Notes under the pieces: model-generated | Told to the model about the DNA's origin: nothing | The model's input: the letters and a program-made list of their open reading frames with translations, nothing else | The model's database searches: none | Source: CAVPTL01 sp963794415 | GTDB taxonomy: Bacteria; Actinomycetota; Thermoleophilia; Gaiellales; JAICJC01 | Direction of reading: 5' to 3' | DNA: 64,000 nucleotides | Assembly: GCA_963794415.1 (NCBI GenBank) | Contig: CAWCDI010000004.1 | Span: forward strand, 372,001-436,000 | Shown: piece after piece, positions 51,765-61,542 of the stretch | Layout: every line of letters begins with the position of its first letter | Numbering within the stretch: position 1 is the stretch's first letter | Position numbers and translations under genes: made by a program

Positions 51765-54494
51765 CTACCTCGAGGCAGCGCTCGACTCGATCGCGGCGGC
51801 CAGCTCCTCGCGCGAGTGAATGCCGAGCTTGCGGTAGGTGTTTCGCAGGTGGTACTCCACGGTCTTGGGGCTCAGGAACACTGCGGCGGCAACCTCGCGC
51901 GTCGTCATCCCGCGCGCGAGCATCCCGGCCAGCTGGAACTCCTGGGGCGTGAGGTCGTCGAGCGTGCTCGGATCCCGTCGCCGGGCCCGTTCACCCGTCG
52001 CGGCCAGCTCCGCCCTGGACTGATCGGCCCACGGCACGCTTCCCAGCCGCTCGAACGCATCGAGGGCCGCCCGAAGCTGCTCGCGGCTTCGCGCCCGCTG
52101 CTGCTCGCGGCGTAGTCGAGCGCCGTAGGCGAGCAGCGTGCGCGCCCGCTCGAACACGTCGAAGGTGCGGTCGTGACACGCGACGGCCTCCTCGAACGCC
52201 GCGTCCCAGCCCAGGGTCTCGGGAAGCATGCCGCGGCAGCGTGCCGCTCGCGCGAGCCCCCACGGCTGCCCCTTGGCCTCTGCCGCTTCCCGGTATGCAG
52301 CCGCCTGCGCCGAGGCGTCGTTCCCCCTTCCGAGGCGGAGGTAGGCATCGACCAGCTCGGGCGCCGGCGAGAGATCGACGTCGGCGAGGCCATGCTCACG
52401 AAGCAGCGCGGCCTGCGCCTCGTGGAGCGCGGCGGACTCGGCGACGCGCCCGAGTCCCAGCTCGAGGTCGCCCAGGGCCTGCACCGCCCACACGGCGTAG
52501 GTGCCCATGCCCAGCTCGTCACAGAGCGCCTTCGCCAGCTCCGCATGCGCGCGGCAGTCCGCCGCGCGGCCCTGGCGTGCCTCGAGCCAGGCGAGCCCCG
52601 CCATGGAGGCAGCCTGGTCGGAGCGCAGCCCCATCTCCTCGGCCAGCCGGATCGCCTCGTCGAAGTTGGCGTGGGCCGCGGGCCACTGGTCGGTCGTGGC
52701 CTGGTCGCGCGCGAGGTAGTGGAGGATCACCGAGAGCGTTCCGGCGGCACCTCTCGCACGCACCTGGTCGGTCGCCCGCTCGATCAGCGCGCGGCCCTCG
52801 TTGGCACGCAGGTAGAGCGGCCCGAGCATCGCCCAGGCGACCAGCCGGGGATCGTCGCGCAGCTCGCCGGTCTCCTCGAGGATCGCGACCGCCCGGCGGG
52901 CGTGCGCCGCGCCCTCCTGGCCCTCGCCGGCGGCAACCAGCGCGATGGCGCCGGCCATCTCGGCGAAGAACCGCGCCCGCGCCGAGCCGGCGGCATCCAC
53001 CAGCTCCGCGGCGCGAGCGGCAGCTGCGGCCATCCCCGCGGGATTGCCTCCCATGAACGCTCCCTGCGTTGACTCGGCGAGCATCACCACCGCGAGCTCG
53101 GGGTCGATGCCGGCGACCTGCTCGGCGGTCTCGGCGAGCAGTGCCGCGCCATCGGCGACCGGCCCGCGCCGCAGCAAGAGGCGCCCGCGGAGGTGCGAGA
53201 TCTGCGCCACCACGAGCGGCTCGGGAGCCTGCGCCCGCGCCGCGTCGAGCAGTGCCGCCGTGCGCGTCGCGTCGCCTGAGAGCCACGCGGCGTCGGCAGC
53301 GGCGTAGAGCAGCGGGGCGCCCTCACCGTCGCCGGGCAGGAGCTGAGCAGCGCGCTCGTACGTGCCTGTGGCCACCGCGTAGGCGCTTCGGCCCATCGCC
53401 CTGCCGGCGGCGCGCTCGAGCTCGGCGGATGCCGCAGCGTCGGGGCCGACTGCCGCCGCAGACAGGTGCCAGGCACGGCGATCCAGATCTCCCGCGGACA
53501 CCGCACCGGCAAGGGCCGCATGCGCCTCGCGACGCTCCTTCGGCGATGCCGCCGCATAGACCGCCGAGCGAACTAGCGGGTGGCTGAACTCGAGCCCCGT
53601 CTCGGAGAGCGTGACGAGCCGGGCCTCCTCAGCCGGAGCCAGATCGCGCAGGTCGCCGCCGGCGCGCGCGAGCACCGCCAGATCGTAGGCCCCGCCCGCC
53701 GCGGCGAGCAGCAGCAGGTGTCTGGTGCCGGCCGCGAGCGGATCGAGGCGCCGTGCGAACGCGTCGGTGAGGCTGGTCGAGAGCAGGACCGGCGCATCGC
53801 CCGGCACGGCCGCGAGGCGGGGCGCCGCAGAGGCCAGCTCGAGCAGCGCCAGCGGGTTGCCGCCCGTCGCATGGAACACGCGATCGACCGCCTCGGGCGC
53901 GACCCCCGAAAGCAGCTGCCCGGCATCGGCGCGGCGGAGCCCGGCCAGCCGCAGCACGCGTAGGTCGGCGCCGTCGAGGAGCGATGCCTCGCCCTCGCGC
54001 ACCGCGATGACCATCGCCACGGGATCGTCCACCAGCCGGCGGGCGGCGAAGAGGATCGCAGCGGCGCTCGACCGATCCATCAGGTGGGCATCGTCGATCA
54101 GGAGCAGGAGCGGCCCGTCGTCGGCGTAGGCGGAGAGCAGGCTGAGCGTGGCCGCCCCGATCGCGAACCGCTCGACCGAGCCCGAGGGGCCAAGGGCGAG
54201 CGCCCCCGAGAGCGCGCCGGCCTGCGGCGCCGGCAGCTGCTCGACGGCGGCAAGCGCCGGGCGGATGAGGTCGGCGAGCGCCGCGAACGGCACCTCTGCC
54301 TCGGACTCGACCCCGCGCGTCCGCAGCAACCGCATCCCGTCCGCCTGCTCGAGGGCGTAGCCGAGCAGCTCGGTCTTCCCGATGCCCGCCTCACCGGCCA
54401 GCGCGAGCACGCCGCTTCGCCCCGCCCGGGCCTCAGCGAGGACGCGGTCGATCGCGAGGCGCTCCTGTTGGCGTCCGAGCAGCACGGGAACCAT
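51765..54494 (-). CDS. LuxR-family ATP-dependent regulator (LAL type)
   Basis: A 909-residue regulator: N-terminal ATPase with Walker A LAGEAGIGKTELL and Walker B LLLLIDDAH, a long TPR-like helical middle, and a C-terminal LuxR helix-turn-helix (LTPQEFQLAGMLARGMTTREVAAAVFLSPKTVEYHLRNTYRKLGI). LAL regulators usually activate secondary or catabolic genes. It is divergent by 83 bp from a methyltransferase/glycosyltransferase pair it may control. Confidence 0.93.
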   Translation of the reverse strand: MVPVLLGRQQERLAIDRVLAEARAGRSGVLALAGEAGIGKTELLGYALEQADGMRLLRTRGVESEAEVPFAALADLIRPALAAVEQLPAPQAGALSGALALGPSGSVERFAIGAATLSLLSAYADDGPLLLLIDDAHLMDRSSAAAILFAARRLVDDPVAMVIAVREGEASLLDGADLRVLRLAGLRRADAGQLLSGVAPEAVDRVFHATGGNPLALLELASAAPRLAAVPGDAPVLLSTSLTDAFARRLDPLAAGTRHLLLLAAAGGAYDLAVLARAGGDLRDLAPAEEARLVTLSETGLEFSHPLVRSAVYAAASPKERREAHAALAGAVSAGDLDRRAWHLSAAAVGPDAAASAELERAAGRAMGRSAYAVATGTYERAAQLLPGDGEGAPLLYAAADAAWLSGDATRTAALLDAARAQAPEPLVVAQISHLRGRLLLRRGPVADGAALLAETAEQVAGIDPELAVVMLAESTQGAFMGGNPAGMAAAAARAAELVDAAGSARARFFAEMAGAIALVAAGEGQEGAAHARRAVAILEETGELRDDPRLVAWAMLGPLYLRANEGRALIERATDQVRARGAAGTLSVILHYLARDQATTDQWPAAHANFDEAIRLAEEMGLRSDQAASMAGLAWLEARQGRAADCRAHAELAKALCDELGMGTYAVWAVQALGDLELGLGRVAESAALHEAQAALLREHGLADVDLSPAPELVDAYLRLGRGNDASAQAAAYREAAEAKGQPWGLARAARCRGMLPETLGWDAAFEEAVACHDRTFDVFERARTLLAYGARLRREQQRARSREQLRAALDAFERLGSVPWADQSRAELAATGERARRRDPSTLDDLTPQEFQLAGMLARGMTTREVAAAVFLSPKTVEYHLRNTYRKLGIHSREELAAAIESSAASR

Positions 54495-54577
54495 TGTCGC
54501 GGACCAGGGGGCCCCCTGAGGCGAAGGGACCGACCCGTGCCTATGGTCGGCACTCGGTCAACGATCAAGGAGCCACC

Positions 54578-55657
54578 ATGGCAACCACCACCCAGCCGGT
54601 CGAGGTCGACGGCGACAAGCTCATGCAGTTCGTGTTCAGTGCCGTCGGCGAGGTCGGAGCAACGCTCAACACGGCCCTCGTCGTGATGGGCGATAAGCTC
54701 GGCCTCTACAAGGCGATGGCGGGTGCAGGCGGCCTCACGCCGGTGGAGCTCGGCCGGCGCGCAGGGGTCGCCGAGCGCTACGTCCGCGAGTGGCTGAACG
54801 CCCAGGCCGCCGGCGGCTACGTCGAGTACGACGCCGCGTCGGGCACGTACACCCTGCCCCCCGAGCAGACGGTCGCGCTCACCGACGAGAGCAGCCCCGC
54901 GTTTCTGCCCGGGTTCTTCCAGATCGCGCTCGGCTCGGTCATCGACTCACCCAACATCGTCGAGGCTGCGCGTAGCGGCGACGGCGTGGGCTGGCACGAG
55001 CACAACCACGACGTCTTCGACGGCACCGAGCGGTTCTTCCGCCCGGGCTACAACGCCAACCTCGTCCCGGCGTGGCTGCCGGCGCTCGAGGGCGTCGTCG
55101 CCAAGCTCGAGCGCGGCGCGAAGGTCGCCGACGTCGGCTGCGGGCACGGCTCGTCCACCATCCTGATGGCCGAGGCGTATCCCAGCTCCACGTTCGTGGG
55201 CTCCGACTACCACGCCGGCTCCATCGAGACCGCGCGCGAACGCGCAGCCGCCGCAGGCGTCGCGGATCGCGTGAGCTTCGAGGCGGTCGCCGCGGCCGAC
55301 ATCCCGGGCAGCGGCTACGACCTCATCACCATGTTCGACTGCCTCCACGACATGGGCGATCCGGTCGGCGCCGCCAAGCAGATGCGAAAGCTGATCGCCG
55401 CCGATGGCACGTGGATGATCGTCGAGCCGAAGGCCGGCGACCGGGTCGAGGACAACCTGAACCCGGTGGGCCGCGCCTACTACGGCTTCTCCACGCTCCT
55501 CTGCACACCGGCGTCACTGTCGCAGGAGGTCGGGCTCGCGCTGGGCGCACAGGCCGGTCCCGCCCGCATCCGCGACGTGGTCTCCGCCGCAGGCTTCACG
55601 CAGTTCCGCATCGCGGCCGAGACGCCCTTCAACCTGGTGTTCGAGGCTCGTCCGTGA
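54578..55657 (+). CDS. SAM-dependent methyltransferase with N-terminal winged helix
   Basis: A 359-residue class I methyltransferase: an N-terminal winged-helix dimerisation domain (GLYKAMAGAGGLTPVELGRRAGVAERYVREWLNAQ), the SAM motif VADVGCGHGSST, and FDCLHDMGDPVGAAKQM in motif II/III. A type common in natural-product and quinone methylation. It overlaps the hydrolase-glycosyltransferase start (GTGA). Confidence 0.9.
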   Translation: MATTTQPVEVDGDKLMQFVFSAVGEVGATLNTALVVMGDKLGLYKAMAGAGGLTPVELGRRAGVAERYVREWLNAQAAGGYVEYDAASGTYTLPPEQTVALTDESSPAFLPGFFQIALGSVIDSPNIVEAARSGDGVGWHEHNHDVFDGTERFFRPGYNANLVPAWLPALEGVVAKLERGAKVADVGCGHGSSTILMAEAYPSSTFVGSDYHAGSIETARERAAAAGVADRVSFEAVAAADIPGSGYDLITMFDCLHDMGDPVGAAKQMRKLIAADGTWMIVEPKAGDRVEDNLNPVGRAYYGFSTLLCTPASLSQEVGLALGAQAGPARIRDVVSAAGFTQFRIAAETPFNLVFEARP

Positions 55658-57768
55658 CGGATACCATCAGCCACGTGGATCGGACGGCCTTGCCCGAGCA
55701 GTCCCGCGCTCTCTACCCCGGCGAGACCGGCTACGTCGAGCGCGACGGCGTGCGGGTGTTCTGGGAGCGATACGGCGAGGGCGAGCAGACAGTCCTCCTG
55801 ATCCCGACCTGGGAGATCTTCCCGGCGCGGGTCTGGAAGTGCCAGATCCCGTTTCTGGCGCAGCGCTTCCAGGTGATCACGTTCGATCCGCGTGGCAATG
55901 GACGGTCAGACCGGCCGCGCGCCGCCGCGGGCTACAACCGCCGGGAGTACGTGGAGGATGCGGTGGCGGTGCTCGATGCGACCGGCGTGGATCGGGCGCT
56001 GGTGGCCGCAATCTGCTCCGGCACCGGGATCGGCCTCGCGGCGCACCACCCCGAGCGGGTGGCGGCCCTCGTCGAGTTCGCCACCGACCTGCCGGTGTCG
56101 AGCGAGCCGGCCGAGCTGGCGGGCCACTCGTTCACGGACGAGCTCGACACCGACGCGGGCTGGGCGAAGTGGAACCAGCCCTACTGGCTGCGCGACTGGC
56201 CCGGTTTCATCGAGTTCTTCGTCGGTGAGATGCTGTCCGAGCCGCACTCCGAGAAGCAGCTCGAGGACGGCATCGGGTGGGGGCTGTCCGCCGATCCCGA
56301 GCTCATCGTGGCCGGCACGAACGCTGAGTGGCCCGATCGCGAGGAGTCGCTCGCGCTCTGTGCGCGCGTGCAGTGCCCCACCCTGGTTGTGCAGGGCACG
56401 GCGGACGGCATCGTCGGGCCGGAGCGGGGCCCGGCGATCGCCGCCGCGATCCCCGGTGCGCGTCTCCTCCAGATCGCCGGCGGCGGCCACTGCCCGTTCC
56501 TGCGCGATCCCGTGCGAGTGAACCTCGAGCTGGCGGCGTTCTTCTCCGCGCCGCAGCCACCGGCTACCACCTGGCGACGGGCCGAGAGCCGCACGAAGCG
56601 CGCGCTCTACGTCTCGTCTCCCATCGGCCTGGGTCACGCACAGCGCGACCTCGCGATCGCCCGTGAGCTTCGGAAGCTGCACCCGGATCTCCAGATCGAC
56701 TGGCTCGCCCAGGATCCCGTGACGCGGGTCCTCGAGGCTGCCGGAGAGCGCATCCATCCCTCAAGCAGCGAGCTCGCGAGCGAGTCGGCCCACATGCAGT
56801 CGGAGGCGACGGGGCACCGGCTGAACGCGTTTGAGGCCATCCGGCGCATGGACGAGATCCTGCTCGCGAACTTCATGGTGTTCCACGAGGCCGCAGCGGC
56901 GGGCAGCTACGACCTGTGGATCGGCGACGAGGCGTGGGACGTCGACTACCACCTGCACGAGAACCCCGAGCTGAAGACCGCGCCGTACGTGTGGCTGACC
57001 GACTTCGTTGGCTGGCTGCCGATGCCGGCAGGAGGCGAGCGCGAGCGGTTTCTCACGAGCGATCTGAACGCCGAGATGATCCAGCACATCGCCCGGTTCC
57101 CGCACGTGCGCGACAGGTCGATCTTCGTCGGTGATCCCGACGACATCGTGCCCGGCACCTTCGGCCCCGGGCTGCCGTCGATCCGCGAGTGGACCGAGGA
57201 TCACTACCAGTTCTCAGGCTACGTAACCGGCTTCGAGCCGGGCGAGCCGCACCGCCGCACCGGCGACCCGGTCTGCATCGTGACCGTGGGGGGTTCGGGT
57301 GTCGGCAGCGATCTGCTGCGACGCGTGATCGCCGCCCTCCCTGCTGCCCGCCAGCGCGTGCCCGGGCTCCAGATGATCGCCGTGACGGGCCCGCGGATCG
57401 ACCCCGCGACGCTGCCGGCCGCCGAGGGGCTCACAATCGAGCCGTACGTGCACGACCTCTACCGCCGCCTGGCGACGTGCGACGTCGCTGTGGTGCAGGG
57501 CGGCCTCACGACGTGCATGGAGCTCGCTGCGGCAAAGCGGCCGTTCCTCTACTTCCCGCTGCAGGATCACTTCGAGCAGAACCTCCACGTGCGGCACCGG
57601 CTCGAGCGGTACGGGGCGGGGCGATGCATGGACTACGACACCTCCACTCCCGAGGTCATTGCCGATGCGATCGCGCAGCAGCTCGGAGCGCCGGCCGCCT
57701 ACCGCGACGTCGGGACCGACGGCGCAGCCCGCGCAGCCTCACTGATCAGCGAGCTTCTGGGTGCATGA
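55654..57768 (+). CDS. alpha/beta-hydrolase fused to a GT-B glycosyltransferase
   Basis: A 704-residue two-domain protein. Residues about 20-300 are an alpha/beta hydrolase; the nucleophile elbow reads AICSG, placing Cys121 at the usual serine position, with Asp in GTADGIVG and His in GGGHCPF. Residues about 320-704 are a MurG/macrolide-type GT-B domain with SSPIGLGHAQRDLAIA at the acceptor side and GGLTTCMELAAAKRPFLYFPLQDHFEQ for the nucleotide sugar. Coupled to the methyltransferase and divergent from the LuxR regulator; a tailoring role for a small molecule is inferred. Confidence 0.87.
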   Translation: MTDTISHVDRTALPEQSRALYPGETGYVERDGVRVFWERYGEGEQTVLLIPTWEIFPARVWKCQIPFLAQRFQVITFDPRGNGRSDRPRAAAGYNRREYVEDAVAVLDATGVDRALVAAICSGTGIGLAAHHPERVAALVEFATDLPVSSEPAELAGHSFTDELDTDAGWAKWNQPYWLRDWPGFIEFFVGEMLSEPHSEKQLEDGIGWGLSADPELIVAGTNAEWPDREESLALCARVQCPTLVVQGTADGIVGPERGPAIAAAIPGARLLQIAGGGHCPFLRDPVRVNLELAAFFSAPQPPATTWRRAESRTKRALYVSSPIGLGHAQRDLAIARELRKLHPDLQIDWLAQDPVTRVLEAAGERIHPSSSELASESAHMQSEATGHRLNAFEAIRRMDEILLANFMVFHEAAAAGSYDLWIGDEAWDVDYHLHENPELKTAPYVWLTDFVGWLPMPAGGERERFLTSDLNAEMIQHIARFPHVRDRSIFVGDPDDIVPGTFGPGLPSIREWTEDHYQFSGYVTGFEPGEPHRRTGDPVCIVTVGGSGVGSDLLRRVIAALPAARQRVPGLQMIAVTGPRIDPATLPAAEGLTIEPYVHDLYRRLATCDVAVVQGGLTTCMELAAAKRPFLYFPLQDHFEQNLHVRHRLERYGAGRCMDYDTSTPEVIADAIAQQLGAPAAYRDVGTDGAARAASLISELLGA

Positions 57769-57785
57769 ACGGTGCCTGGCACCGT
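57769..57785. repeat. GGTGCC-N-GGCACC palindrome
   Basis: ACGGTGCC-T-GGCACCGT, perfect 8-bp arms directly after the glycosyltransferase stop, between convergent genes. It is followed by GTATTCA, echoing the TTATTCA right of the 32909-32937 copy. Confidence 0.8.
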
Positions 57786-57789
57786 GTAT

Positions 57790-58176
57790 TCACACCGATC
57801 GGGTACCGGCTGACTCCCAGTAGCGGTTGAGCGCTCCCTGAACCTTCACGAACCAGACAATCGCCGGGATGATGAAGATCCCGAACGGAAACAGCCAGAG
57901 CCCCGTCCACCCTGTGATCGGTGGCTGAAGGCTGTCACCCTCATACATCTTGCCGACCTCGGACGGGATCGTGAACGCCGTCACCGGCGAGATCAGAATC
58001 CAGATCACGAGGCCGAGCACACCGCCCAGGCCTTCGCCGGTGCGCAGCTTCATCTCCTCCTGGGTCTTGAACGCCCAGTACCAGCCGTAAAATCCCAGCG
58101 TCACGATATCGAGCAGAATCGCGAAGCCAATGCCGCGGCGCTGGCCGAGCGGTCCCGTATTCCCTGAGGTAGCCAT
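57790..58176 (-). CDS. DUF4234-like multi-span membrane protein
   Basis: A 128-residue membrane protein with three to four hydrophobic segments and the DUF4234 signature LLDIVTLGFYGWYWAFKTQEEMKLRTGEGLGG. Function of the family is unknown. The ATG at 58176 is chosen over an in-frame TTG at 58185. Confidence 0.85.
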   Translation of the reverse strand: MATSGNTGPLGQRRGIGFAILLDIVTLGFYGWYWAFKTQEEMKLRTGEGLGGVLGLVIWILISPVTAFTIPSEVGKMYEGDSLQPPITGWTGLWLFPFGIFIIPAIVWFVKVQGALNRYWESAGTRSV

Positions 58177-58199
58177 CGCGGCCAACCGTACCAGAGGGG

Positions 58200-59636
58200 T
58201 CAGACAGGCACGTGGTCGGCTTCGAACTCGACCTCGATGCCCTCGCGCCCCTTGCCGTCGTCGTAGAGCCAGCGCGTGGCGATCACGCCGATCACGCCCA
58301 CGGCGGCCACCGCCACGTAGGTGAGCCGCGCCGCGTGCACCACCTCGGGGACATAGGCCCCCGTGTGCTCGGAGGCGGAGATCTGATGTGAGGTGAGCGT
58401 TGCAGCAAAGACGATGCCCGCCACTGCAGCCCCCACGCCGGATCCGATCTGGCGGGTGAGCGGGATCGTCGAGGTCGCCTGACCCTCGCGCCCCTCAACC
58501 TTGTCGGCCAGCACGGCAGCGAAGAGCGCCGGGCTCGCGATGCCCATCCCGAGGCCCGAGAACGCGTAGGCGATGATCACCAGCGGCGCCCCGCCGAACG
58601 GCAGCGACATCACGACCGTCGCGATCACGACCATCGCGGTGCCCAGCAGTACCTGCGACTTGGTGCCCATGCTGAGCCGCGCCGCGCTCATCGAGCCGGT
58701 GGTCCAGCCGAACGTGCACAGGAGCAGCGCCAGGCCGACGATCGCCACGCCGTGGTGAAACCCCACCTGCAGCTGCAGCGGCAGGTACGTCTCGGCACCG
58801 AGGAACACCACGCCCGCGCCAAACGCCGCGACATTGGCGGCGATCGCGTTGGCCGAGTGCGTGAACACCGGGTTCGGGGTGCGGCGCTCGTACCAGACGA
58901 ACCCGAAGGCGGCCGCGACCGCCACCGCGACGAGGAGCGCCACGGGAATCGAGTTGTGCGAGGCGCCGAGCATGGCGGCCACGATCACGCCGAGCAGCAC
59001 CGGCCCGATGAGGTTGATCGGCCGCCGCTCCACCGTGCGCTCCATCGGGGCCTGCTGCTTGATCGCAAGCCGCGCCGCCCACGCGATGATCGCGATCATC
59101 GGCAGGTTGATCCAGAACACCCAGCGCCAGCCCACCGTCGAGGTCAGAATCGAGCCCAGCAGCGGCCCAACCAGTGCCGCGACGCCCCACATCGCGGCGT
59201 TAATGCCAAACGCGCGCGGCCGGAGCTCATCCGGCACCCGCGTCGCAAAGAGCCCCAGCGGCACCGCGAACATGAACCCGGCGCCGAGCCCCAGGATTGC
59301 CCGCGAGAGCAGGATCACCGGCATCGACGGCGCGAGCCCTCCCACCACGTTTGCGAGCGTGAAGAGCACGCACGCGATGGCAAAGCTCCAGCCGGCGCCC
59401 GAACGGTCGATCACCGCCCCCGCGATCGGAAACGTGACGGCCACCGTCACGCTGACCGCGCCGACCGTGGCTGCGATCAGGCCGACGCCGCCGATCTGCT
59501 CGGCCGCTGTCGGCAGCGCCGTGGTCACCATCAGGGCGTCGAGCGCCCCGAGGAACGTCGCGCCGAGCGCAGCCACCATCAGCGCAAGGTAGGGAGACCG
59601 AAACAGCGCGGCATAGCTCGGACTCGGGGCTGTCAT
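58200..59636 (-). CDS. MFS drug exporter (DHA2 type)
   Basis: A 478-residue transporter with about fourteen hydrophobic segments; the first helix contains FLGALDALMVTTALPT, the LDxTIVNVAL-like motif. Probably a proton/drug antiporter. It follows the succinate dehydrogenase operon in the same direction after 16 bp. Confidence 0.9.
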   Translation of the reverse strand: MTAPSPSYAALFRSPYLALMVAALGATFLGALDALMVTTALPTAAEQIGGVGLIAATVGAVSVTVAVTFPIAGAVIDRSGAGWSFAIACVLFTLANVVGGLAPSMPVILLSRAILGLGAGFMFAVPLGLFATRVPDELRPRAFGINAAMWGVAALVGPLLGSILTSTVGWRWVFWINLPMIAIIAWAARLAIKQQAPMERTVERRPINLIGPVLLGVIVAAMLGASHNSIPVALLVAVAVAAAFGFVWYERRTPNPVFTHSANAIAANVAAFGAGVVFLGAETYLPLQLQVGFHHGVAIVGLALLLCTFGWTTGSMSAARLSMGTKSQVLLGTAMVVIATVVMSLPFGGAPLVIIAYAFSGLGMGIASPALFAAVLADKVEGREGQATSTIPLTRQIGSGVGAAVAGIVFAATLTSHQISASEHTGAYVPEVVHAARLTYVAVAAVGVIGVIATRWLYDDGKGREGIEVEFEADHVPV

Positions 59637-59652
59637 CTCACGCGACCCTGAT

Positions 59653-60546
59653 CTACTGCGTGGCGTAGATCTTGTCGGTTGCCGGATACGCCTTGGTGAT
59701 GTGCCGCTTGAACTGCAGCTCGTCGTAGCTGAGCCCGGCCGCTGCGCCCACCAGCTGCGCGAGGTGGAAGATGGGCATGTTGAACTCGATGTCGGCTTCC
59801 TTCGAGGCCTTGCCCTGCCACGCATCCAGCGAGAGGTGGCACAGCGGGCACGGCGTGACCATCGCGTCGGCTCCAGCCGCCTTGGCCTCGGCCAGCGGCT
59901 GGATCAGCTCGCCCAGCGCGACCTCCTCGCGGGCCAGCACGATGGGGAAGCCGCAGCACTTGATCTTGGACGGGTAGTCCACCGGCTCGGCGCCGCAGGC
60001 GATGATGATGCGCTCGAGCGACTGCGGGTTGTCGGGATCCTCGAAGCCCAGGATCTTGGACGGCCGAAGGATCTGGCAGCCGTAGAACGGCGCGATCTTG
60101 ACCCCGGTCAGCGGCTTCTGCGCGATCTCCTTCAGCCGCTCGTAGCCCTCGCCCTCGGCGATCTCCCACAGCAAGTGGCGCACCTCGACCGTGCCGTTGT
60201 ACGGCGCGGCGCCGACCTCGCGCAGGTTCTTGTTGATGCGCTCGCGGAGCTCCGGGTCGGCCTTGAGCTTCTTGTCGGCCTGGCGCAGGTTGAGCGTGCA
60301 GACGTTGCAGATGGTCATGAGCGTCTTCTGCTCGAGCTGCTCGGCCTGGCCCAGGATGCGGGCGTTCAGGTGCAGGTAGTACTCGGGCCGGGCCTCGTGG
60401 ATGTCGCCGGCGCCGCAGCACGTGAACCCCGGGATATCAACCAGCGCGAAGCCCAGCTTCTCGGCGATCGCCCGCGTGGAGGTGTCGAGCTCCTTCTGCG
60501 ACAGGCTGGCGAGGCAACCCGGGTAGTAGGCGTAACTGTCGTTCAC
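59653..60546 (-). CDS. CCG-domain protein, SdhE/HdrB-like
   Basis: A 297-residue protein with two CCG domains: GCLAS...CCGAG in the first half and GCQIL...CCGFP...CPLCH in the second, the Cys-rich modules that hold special 4Fe-4S clusters in heterodisulfide reductase HdrB and in SdhE of type-E succinate:quinone oxidoreductases. It overlaps sdhB by 4 bp. It probably anchors the enzyme to the membrane and passes electrons to quinone, replacing SdhC/D. Confidence 0.9.
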   Translation of the reverse strand: MNDSYAYYPGCLASLSQKELDTSTRAIAEKLGFALVDIPGFTCCGAGDIHEARPEYYLHLNARILGQAEQLEQKTLMTICNVCTLNLRQADKKLKADPELRERINKNLREVGAAPYNGTVEVRHLLWEIAEGEGYERLKEIAQKPLTGVKIAPFYGCQILRPSKILGFEDPDNPQSLERIIIACGAEPVDYPSKIKCCGFPIVLAREEVALGELIQPLAEAKAAGADAMVTPCPLCHLSLDAWQGKASKEADIEFNMPIFHLAQLVGAAAGLSYDELQFKRHITKAYPATDKIYATQ

Positions 60547-61535
60547 GAGGACTGCTCCCTGTCGATGGTGACTCCGGTTCGCTTCGCGTCGCGCTCGGCG
60601 GCCTCGATGGGCTGCAGCAGCTTGTGCAGCTTGCGTACCTCGTCAAGCTTCTTCGCCCGGTGGGGCTTGAACGGATTGGGCACCTTGCCCGACTTGGCCA
60701 TCTGCATGGCGAACTTGATGTCCATCGCCTGCTTCGGCGAGGTGTACGGCACCAGAGCGGTCTCCAGCAGGTAGCCGGTCATGCGCGTCGAGACGTCGAA
60801 CACCTGCGCATGGCGGGCACCGCCGTCGGAGAGCATGCCCTCGGAGTAGATCTCGGCGCCCACCTTGGCGATGGCATCGCGCGGATCGACGCCCTTGGGG
60901 CAGCGCTGGTTGCAGAAGTAGCAGCGGGTGCAGTCCCACACGCCGTGCGGCCCGTTGAGCGTCTTCAGCCGCTCCTTGCGGCCGCGGTCGCGGACGTCGC
61001 CGACGAACCGGGCGGCCTTCGCGAGCGCCGCAGGGCCGAGGAAGTCGGGATCGACCTCCATCGAGTTGCACTCAGAGACGCAGCAGCCACACTGGATGCA
61101 GAGCGCCTCCTTGAAGATGCGGTCGAGCTCCTCCTGCTGGATGCGCCACTCCTTCACCGGCGGATCGTCGTCCTCCACCAGATACGGCTTCACCGCGCGG
61201 AACTTCTCCCAGAACGGCCCCATGTCCACCACGAGATCCTTGATGACCGGGAGGTTTCCCATCGGCGAGATCTCGGGGATCTCGCCCGCCTCGACCACCG
61301 GCAGCATGGGCGTCTTGCAGGCCAGCACTGCGGCGCCGTTCATGCGCATGCCGCACGATCCGCACACCGCCATCCGGCAGCTCTTGCGATACGTCAGCGA
61401 GCCGTCCTGATCGTCCTTGATCAGGTCGAGGCAGTCGAGCAGCGTCGCGGTCTCGGGGGCCTCGACGGTGAACTGGTCGATGCCGGTCTCGCCGGTGTCG
61501 GGGTTGCTGCGGTGGATCTTGAGAGTGACTTGCAT
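60543..61535 (-). CDS. sdhB: succinate dehydrogenase/fumarate reductase iron-sulfur subunit
   Basis: A 330-residue electron-transfer subunit. Cluster motifs: the 2Fe-2S loop CRMAVCGSCGMRMNG with a later Cys in LACKT, then CIQCGCCVSEC and CTRCYFCNQRCPKG for the 4Fe-4S and 3Fe-4S clusters. It is about 80 residues longer than E. coli SdhB, with an extended C-terminus. Middle gene of the operon. Confidence 0.95.
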   Translation of the reverse strand: MQVTLKIHRSNPDTGETGIDQFTVEAPETATLLDCLDLIKDDQDGSLTYRKSCRMAVCGSCGMRMNGAAVLACKTPMLPVVEAGEIPEISPMGNLPVIKDLVVDMGPFWEKFRAVKPYLVEDDDPPVKEWRIQQEELDRIFKEALCIQCGCCVSECNSMEVDPDFLGPAALAKAARFVGDVRDRGRKERLKTLNGPHGVWDCTRCYFCNQRCPKGVDPRDAIAKVGAEIYSEGMLSDGGARHAQVFDVSTRMTGYLLETALVPYTSPKQAMDIKFAMQMAKSGKVPNPFKPHRAKKLDEVRKLHKLLQPIEAAERDAKRTGVTIDREQSS

Positions 61536-61542
61536 GAGGCTC

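Noticed and set aside
53462..53476. Another GGTGCCAGGCAC copy of the palindrome family
   Set aside because: It lies inside the LuxR-family coding sequence, its arms are incomplete, and the flanks do not match the intergenic copies.
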